A stretch of 24,910 nt of DNA from JBBSEZ01 sp038239195. GTDB taxonomy: Bacteria; Planctomycetota; Planctomycetia; Gemmatales; Gemmataceae. Each line of letters opens with the position of its first letter. Positions within the stretch are counted from its first letter, which is position 1. A model generated the notes under the pieces. The model was given only the letters and a program-made list of their open reading frames with translations. It was not told the DNA's origin and did no database searches. The position numbers were made by a program, and so were the translations under genes. The stretch covers positions 1 to 24,910 of the forward strand of contig JBBSEZ010000104.1 in assembly GCA_038239195.1 (NCBI GenBank), given 5' to 3'. This document shows positions 21,253-24,910 of this stretch, one piece after another.

Positions 21253-21284
21253 GGAGCGAACGCCTTCCGGGAGGCGCTCGCTCC
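21253..21284 (+). terminator. Hairpin between the tRNA promoter and tRNA-Leu
   Basis: GGAGCGAACGCCT (21253-21265) pairs with AGGCGCTCGCTCC (21272-21284) at 12 of 13 positions, followed by TTTGCTGTTT. It looks like an intrinsic terminator of the upstream gene (stop at 21201), yet it begins where the tRNA promoter should start transcription. It could be a 5' leader structure of the tRNA precursor instead. Confidence 0.5.
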
Positions 21285-21296
21285 TTTGCTGTTTGC

Positions 21297-21379
21297 GCCG
21301 GGGTGGTGGAACGGTATACACGGTGGTCTTAGGAGCCACTGCCCGAAAGGGCGTGCGGGTTCGAGTCCCGCCCTCGGCA
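21297..21379 (+). tRNA. tRNA-Leu (anticodon UAG)
   Basis: The cloverleaf can be drawn by hand: acceptor GCCGGGG pairs with CCTCGGC (one G-U); anticodon stem GTGGT/GCCAC encloses loop CTTAGGA with anticodon TAG at 21330-21332; a long class II variable arm has stem GCCC-GAAA-GGGC; T-arm GCGGG-TTCGAGT-CCCGC. The discriminator is A at 21379. The 3' CCA is not encoded. The long variable arm and anticodon identify leucine. The SDR gene begins 52 bp downstream and may be read from the same promoter. Confidence 0.97.
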
Positions 21380-21431
21380 CTTCGCCTGGGGCCGTCCGGG
21401 CCCACGTCTCTCCCTCCGCCTGTACGTTCTC

Positions 21432-22439
21432 ATGCTCTCCCCTCCCTTCCCCTTGCCTCTGCTCATCACCGGCATATCCGGCGTCGCCGGTTACAGCGCG
21501 TTCAACTACTTCCAGCGCCGCCATCCGGGGCAGGTGATCGGCATCCGCCCGCGCCAGACCAGGCCGCTCGTCGGCGCGGGGATCGTGCCGCTCGAGGCCG
21601 AAGACGCGGAAGGGCTGCGCGCCCTCTTCGCTGTCCATCGGTTCCGGGCGGTGCTCAATTGCGCCGGCAACTGCGCCTTGAAGCCGTGCGAGCTCGACCC
21701 GGCGATGGCGTGGCGGAGCAACGTGGCGAGCGCCGACTGCCTTGCCACGTTGGCGCGGGCGCACGGGGCCCGACTGGTCCATCTGTCGTCGGACCTCGTC
21801 TTCTCGGGCGCGGGCGCCGGGGGGTACGTCGAGACGGACGCGGCCGATCCGGTGACGGTCTACGGCAAGACGATGGCGGAGGGCGAGGGCGTGGTGCGCG
21901 GGCTGTGTCCCGAGGCGGCCATCCTGCGCATTTCCCTGCCGATGGGCCCGAGCTTCAATGCCCACGCCGGCGCCATTGACTGGATTCAGTCGCGGTTCCG
22001 CGCCGGCCGACCGGCCACCCTCTACTTCGACGAGGTGCGCTCCTGCACCTACACCGACGACCTCGATCGGGCCTTCGAGCAGTTCCTGGCGAGCGACGCG
22101 GCGGGGCCCTATCATCTCGGCGGGCCACGGGCGCTGGCGCTTTACGAGATCGCCCAGATCGTCAATCGGGTAGGAGGCTACGACCCACGGTTGCTCTTCG
22201 GCTGTCCGCGCCGCGAGGCGGGGCCGATGCCGCCGCGGGCCGGGAACGTGAGCATGAACAGCGGGAAGCTCATCGGGCTGCTGGGCGGCAACCCTTTCCG
22301 GCCGTGGCCGGTGGGCGAGGAACTGATGCCGACGGGCCGGGAGTGGCACTTCGAGCGGCCCGCCGGGGAGGGGGGCGGGGCGGAGTTGTTGCGGCGGCGA
22401 CTGTATCATTATCCGGGGGGCGACGGGGCGTCAGCTTGA
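21432..22439 (+). CDS. RmlD-like NAD(P)-dependent sugar-nucleotide reductase/SDR with Met in place of catalytic Lys
   Basis: 335 residues; ATG at 21432 directly precedes the first Rossmann strand (LLITGISGVAGYS, 10-22), so no later start is possible. There is no clear ribosome site. Extended-SDR features: GxxGxxG (ITGISGVAG), VLNCAGNCA, HLSSDLVFSG (117-126), then VTVYGKTMAEGE where Tyr144 is present but the +4 position (usually Lys, YxxxK) is Met148; Lys146 is at +2. The C-terminal half follows the dTDP-4-dehydrorhamnose reductase pattern (SCTYTDDLDRAFEQFL; GPYHLGG). It could act in nucleotide-sugar metabolism for the polysaccharides implied by the glycosyltransferases, or be a binding-only MAT2B-like protein. 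Its stop overlaps the converging Uma2 gene by 9 bp. Confidence 0.85.
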   Translation: MLSPPFPLPLLITGISGVAGYSAFNYFQRRHPGQVIGIRPRQTRPLVGAGIVPLEAEDAEGLRALFAVHRFRAVLNCAGNCALKPCELDPAMAWRSNVASADCLATLARAHGARLVHLSSDLVFSGAGAGGYVETDAADPVTVYGKTMAEGEGVVRGLCPEAAILRISLPMGPSFNAHAGAIDWIQSRFRAGRPATLYFDEVRSCTYTDDLDRAFEQFLASDAAGPYHLGGPRALALYEIAQIVNRVGGYDPRLLFGCPRREAGPMPPRAGNVSMNSGKLIGLLGGNPFRPWPVGEELMPTGREWHFERPAGEGGGAELLRRRLYHYPGGDGASA

Positions 22440-23402
22440 GGTGCCCTCGTCCGGGGGCGCCAACAGGGCGCGGAACCGAGCCAGTTCGGCGACCGCCTCG
22501 TCCGCGCGTTTGCGCTCGGCGGCGGCCAGGCGCTCGGCCTCGTCGGCGCGTTTGTGTTCTTCGGTGGCCAACCTGTTGGCTTCGGTGGCCAGCCTGCTGG
22601 CTTCGGCGGCCACCCTTTGTGCCTCTTCGGCCCGTTTGTGCTCGTCGGCGGCCAACCGCTCGGCCTCGTCGGCCCGCTTGCGCTCGTGGGCAGCCAACCG
22701 CTCGGCCTCGTCGGCGCGTTGGTGTTCCTCTTCGATGACGCGGTTCGCGGCCTCTAGCTGGGCCTGCGTCTCGCGCCAGAGGCGATGCGTTTCCGGCGGG
22801 GTGGGGAGGCGCTTCTGGGTGACGGCGTCGTAGAGCGCGAGCTCCCGGCCCTCCGGCCGCAGCCGCAGCTGCAACTGATTGCTGAACACGCTGCCATCGG
22901 CCGCCTGCATCAAGGGCTCGTACGTCCCACCCGGCATGAGGACGTAGCCTTGCAGCCTCGGCTCGAGGTATTGGTCGAGCGGGTCGAAGAGGAAGTATTC
23001 CTTGATGCCCAGCCGCTGATACAGGTCGAACTTCTCCGAGCGATCTTCCTCGGCCGTGCTCGGGGACGTGAGCTCGAAGATGGCGCAGGGGACCGCGCCT
23101 TCTTCCCAGGTCTTGAACGACAGCCGATGGTCGCGCGGCTCGACGCCCTTGACCACCATCACGTCCGGCGCCTTGCGGGCGAGGGGGTTGCCTTCCTCGT
23201 AGTAGAAGAAGACGTTGCCGACCACGAAGACCGTCGGGCGATCCTCGTAGCGCAGCCGCAGCGTGGCGATCAGCCAGAGCATGGCCAAGAGGTGGGCCTC
23301 GGTCTCGGCCATCGGTTCCCCGTCAGAGGAGGGGTAGAAGTCCGCGGGCGCGGGGCCCAGGGTTACGATCGAGGGAGGGATTCCGTTCACGGCAGTCTCC
23401 AC
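22431..23402 (-). CDS. Uma2/DUF820-like PD-(D/E)xK nuclease-fold protein with C-terminal coiled-coil repeat
   Basis: 323 residues from a GTG at 23402, chosen as the first plausible start; the frame is open from a TTG at 23462, so the start is uncertain. The N-terminal 200 residues match the DUF820/Uma2 fold: VVGNVFFYYEEGN, PDVMVVKGVEP (metal Asp), CAIFELTSPSTAEEDRSEKFDLYQRLGIKEYFLFDP (Glu and core Lys/Tyr) and GYVLMPGG. The C-terminal 90 residues are about five repeats of a 14-residue unit, xxRADEAERLAAxE, predicted as a continuous coiled coil. Uma2 families are extremely expanded in planctomycetes; their function is unsettled. The gene is divergent from the mutase gene and converges on the SDR gene. 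Confidence 0.85.
   Translation of the reverse strand: METAVNGIPPSIVTLGPAPADFYPSSDGEPMAETEAHLLAMLWLIATLRLRYEDRPTVFVVGNVFFYYEEGNPLARKAPDVMVVKGVEPRDHRLSFKTWEEGAVPCAIFELTSPSTAEEDRSEKFDLYQRLGIKEYFLFDPLDQYLEPRLQGYVLMPGGTYEPLMQAADGSVFSNQLQLRLRPEGRELALYDAVTQKRLPTPPETHRLWRETQAQLEAANRVIEEEHQRADEAERLAAHERKRADEAERLAADEHKRAEEAQRVAAEASRLATEANRLATEEHKRADEAERLAAAERKRADEAVAELARFRALLAPPDEGTSS
22491..22730 (-). repeat. 42-bp tandem repeat encoding the Uma2 coiled coil
   Basis: Five to six imperfect 42-bp units inside the Uma2-like gene encode the 14-residue unit HKRADEAERLAAxE. Units 1, 2 and 5 are nearly identical in protein; units 3 and 4 have drifted (EASRLATEANRLAT). Such arrays expand and contract by slippage. 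Confidence 0.85.
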
Positions 23403-23551
23403 GCGCGAAGAGTCGTCCAGGCGGATTCTACGTGTTCGGGCGGCTCGCTGGGAGGGGGGCAAGGACCGGCGCGATTGCCGATGCCTCCCCCAGTCGCGAA
23501 ACTAGAGGAACGTGACCGGACGCTCTCCTTGGCCCGCGCAGGGTTGCTTGC

Positions 23552-24787
23552 ATGAAATACGTCATCGTCATTCCCGATGGCTGCGCCGACGAGCCGCAGG
23601 AGTCGCTGGGCGGCAAGACGCCGTTGCAGGCCGCCCACGTGCCGAGCATGGACCGCATCGCCCGCATGGGCATCGTCGGACGGGCTGACAACGTGCCGCC
23701 GACGTTGACGCCGGCGAGCGACGTCGCCACGCTCAGCCTGTTCGGCTACGACCCGCTCATTTACTACACGGGCCGGGCCCCCCTCGAAGCCGCCGCGATG
23801 GGCGTCGCGCTCGGGCCCGACGACTGGGCCGTGCGCTGTAACCTCGTCACGGTCGAGGACGGCCGCATGCGCGACTTCACCGCCGGCCACGTGAGCAGCG
23901 AGGAGGCGCGGGAGCTCATCGCGGCGCTGCGAGGAGCGTTTGGCGACAGCGCCCCCTCCGGCGACGGCAGGCAGGCGGGGCGGGTGGGCATCGAGCTGCA
24001 CGCGGGCGTGCAGTATCGCCACCTCCTCGTCAGCCGCAAGGGCGAGGGCGCCGTCCCCTTCAGCGCCCAGACGCGGACGCAGCCGCCGCACGACATTCCC
24101 GATCGGCCCGTGGCGGACTACCTGCCGGCGGGACCGGGGGGGGGCCTGCTGATCGAGCTGATGGAGCGCAGCAAGGCGGTGCTGGCCGATCATCCGGGCA
24201 ACCGGGCGCGCCGGGCCGCCGGCAAGCGCCCCGCCACGCAGGTCTGGCTGTGGGGGCAGGGGAAGGCGCCGGCCCTGCGGCCGTTCCTCGACGTGTACGG
24301 CAAGCGCGGGGCGATCGTCAGCGCGGTCGATCTGGTGCGCGGCGTCGGCACGCTGCTCGGCTGGAAGCGCATCGACGTGCCCGGGGCGACCGGCTACCTC
24401 GACACCGATTACGCCGCCAAGGGGCGGTATGCCGTCGCCGCCCTCGCCGAACACGATCTCGTGTGCGTCCACGTCGAAGCGCCCGACGAGGCCTCGCACG
24501 AGGGGCGGGCCGACGAGAAGGTCAAGGCGCTGGAGCAGATCGATCGGCACGTGGTCGGCCCGCTGTTGGAGGCGCTGCCGGCGCATGGGGAGTGGCGCAT
24601 CCTCGTCGAGCCGGATCACCGCACGACGCTGCGGACGCGCGCGCACGCCTACGGGGCGGTGCCGTTCGCGCTGGCGGGGACGGGGATCGTTTCGAAGGGG
24701 CAGGAGGCGTACGACGAGGACGTGGCAGCGCGGAGCGACGTGGTGTTCGAGAAGGGGTGCGAACTGATGCCGCGCTTACTGGGCTGA
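23552..24787 (+). CDS. apgM: Cofactor-independent phosphoglycerate mutase, archaeal type (ApgM/TIGR02535-like)
   Basis: 411 residues; ATG at 23552 with AGGG about 8 nt upstream. It begins MKYVIVIPDGCADEP, with metal ligand Asp9 and the family's DGxxDEP, then LGGKTPLQAAHVPSMDRIARMG. The nucleophile motif is TPASDVATLSLFGYDP with Ser56. Later metal ligands are in HVEAPDEASHEG and EPDHRTT, followed by HAYGAVPFALAG. This is the alkaline-phosphatase-fold mutase that interconverts 3- and 2-phosphoglycerate; one subgroup was once proposed as homoserine kinase from genome context. The length is right and the protein ends MPRLLG just before the degenerate contig end, so it appears complete. It is divergent from the Uma2-like gene with a 149-bp gap. 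Confidence 0.93.
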   Translation: MKYVIVIPDGCADEPQESLGGKTPLQAAHVPSMDRIARMGIVGRADNVPPTLTPASDVATLSLFGYDPLIYYTGRAPLEAAAMGVALGPDDWAVRCNLVTVEDGRMRDFTAGHVSSEEARELIAALRGAFGDSAPSGDGRQAGRVGIELHAGVQYRHLLVSRKGEGAVPFSAQTRTQPPHDIPDRPVADYLPAGPGGGLLIELMERSKAVLADHPGNRARRAAGKRPATQVWLWGQGKAPALRPFLDVYGKRGAIVSAVDLVRGVGTLLGWKRIDVPGATGYLDTDYAAKGRYAVAALAEHDLVCVHVEAPDEASHEGRADEKVKALEQIDRHVVGPLLEALPAHGEWRILVEPDHRTTLRTRAHAYGAVPFALAGTGIVSKGQEAYDEDVAARSDVVFEKGCELMPRLLG

Positions 24788-24910
24788 ACGAGCTTGCCGT
24801 TTGGGGGGGCCCCGCGCGCGCACACGCCCCCCACCACGGGGGCCCCACCAAACCCCGGGGGGGGGGTAACCCCCCCCGGGGGGTCCCCGAGCCCCCCCCG
24901 CGGGGGCCCC
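24788..24910. other. Homopolymer-rich low-complexity end of the window
   Basis: After the mutase stop the sequence becomes almost pure runs of G and C (for example ten G at about 24858 and eight C at about 24870), unlike any other intergenic region here. No gene or structured element is supported. This probably marks the low-quality end of an assembled contig. Confidence 0.6.

Noticed and set aside
22491..22730. Tandem repeats considered as a CRISPR array
   Set aside because: The repeats are contiguous with no spacers and encode an in-frame coiled coil.
24838..24910. G-runs considered as a quadruplex or regulatory element
   Set aside because: Alternating long G and C runs at the window edge fit a sequence-quality artefact better than a conserved element.

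Overview
The window is very GC-rich (roughly 70% by eye) and looks like part of a Planctomycetota chromosome, most likely Gemmataceae or a close relative. The evidence is an N-terminal LEALEDRTLPAV signature at 17538, an ECF sigma factor divergent from a zinc-finger/kinase/WD40/TPR protein, a membrane beta-propeller with an MJ0042-type zinc ribbon, a Uma2-type (DUF820) protein and a polyphosphate-glucokinase-like ROK protein. The taxonomic call is inference. No phage genes, complete insertion sequence or CRISPR array is visible.

Layout. (1) 84-4547, minus strand: three consecutive GT4-fold glycosyltransferase genes, evidently paralogues. Only the first transcribed (3384-4547) keeps the canonical donor-site residues. 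The second carries an N-terminal DUF4912 domain. (2) 4548-5163: a 616-bp gap without a convincing gene, ending in a hairpin leader. (3) 5164-7052, plus: a small helical protein, a PP2C phosphatase and a CsbD-like stress protein, separated by strong hairpins. (4) 7246-12192, plus: a 1071-residue zinc-ribbon/membrane/WD40 protein, a ROK kinase with a long disordered N-terminus, and a 125-residue unknown. (5) 12261-16256, minus: a giant Ser/Thr kinase with WD40 and TPR repeats, interrupted by two compensating frameshifts, divergent from an ECF sigma factor (16393-17016). (6) 17538-19946, plus: the LEALEDR protein and a second Ser/Thr kinase. (7) 19960-24787: a zinc-ribbon protein, a small conserved-looking protein, tRNA-Leu(UAG), an RmlD-like SDR, a Uma2-like protein with a 14-residue coiled-coil repeat, and an archaeal-type phosphoglycerate mutase. 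(8) 24788-24910: homopolymer-rich sequence that looks like a contig-end artefact.

How the genes may work together. Two kinases, a PP2C phosphatase, an ECF sigma factor and a zinc-ribbon propeller within about 14 kb suggest a phospho-signalling neighbourhood. An 18-of-20-nt matching promoter-like element occurs upstream of the large kinase and again upstream of the LEALEDR protein, both reading toward their gene, so the ECF factor between them may control both. The GT cluster probably acts on alpha-glucan or another polysaccharide, with one apparently active enzyme and two degenerate paralogues. It is the best candidate here for an undescribed system.
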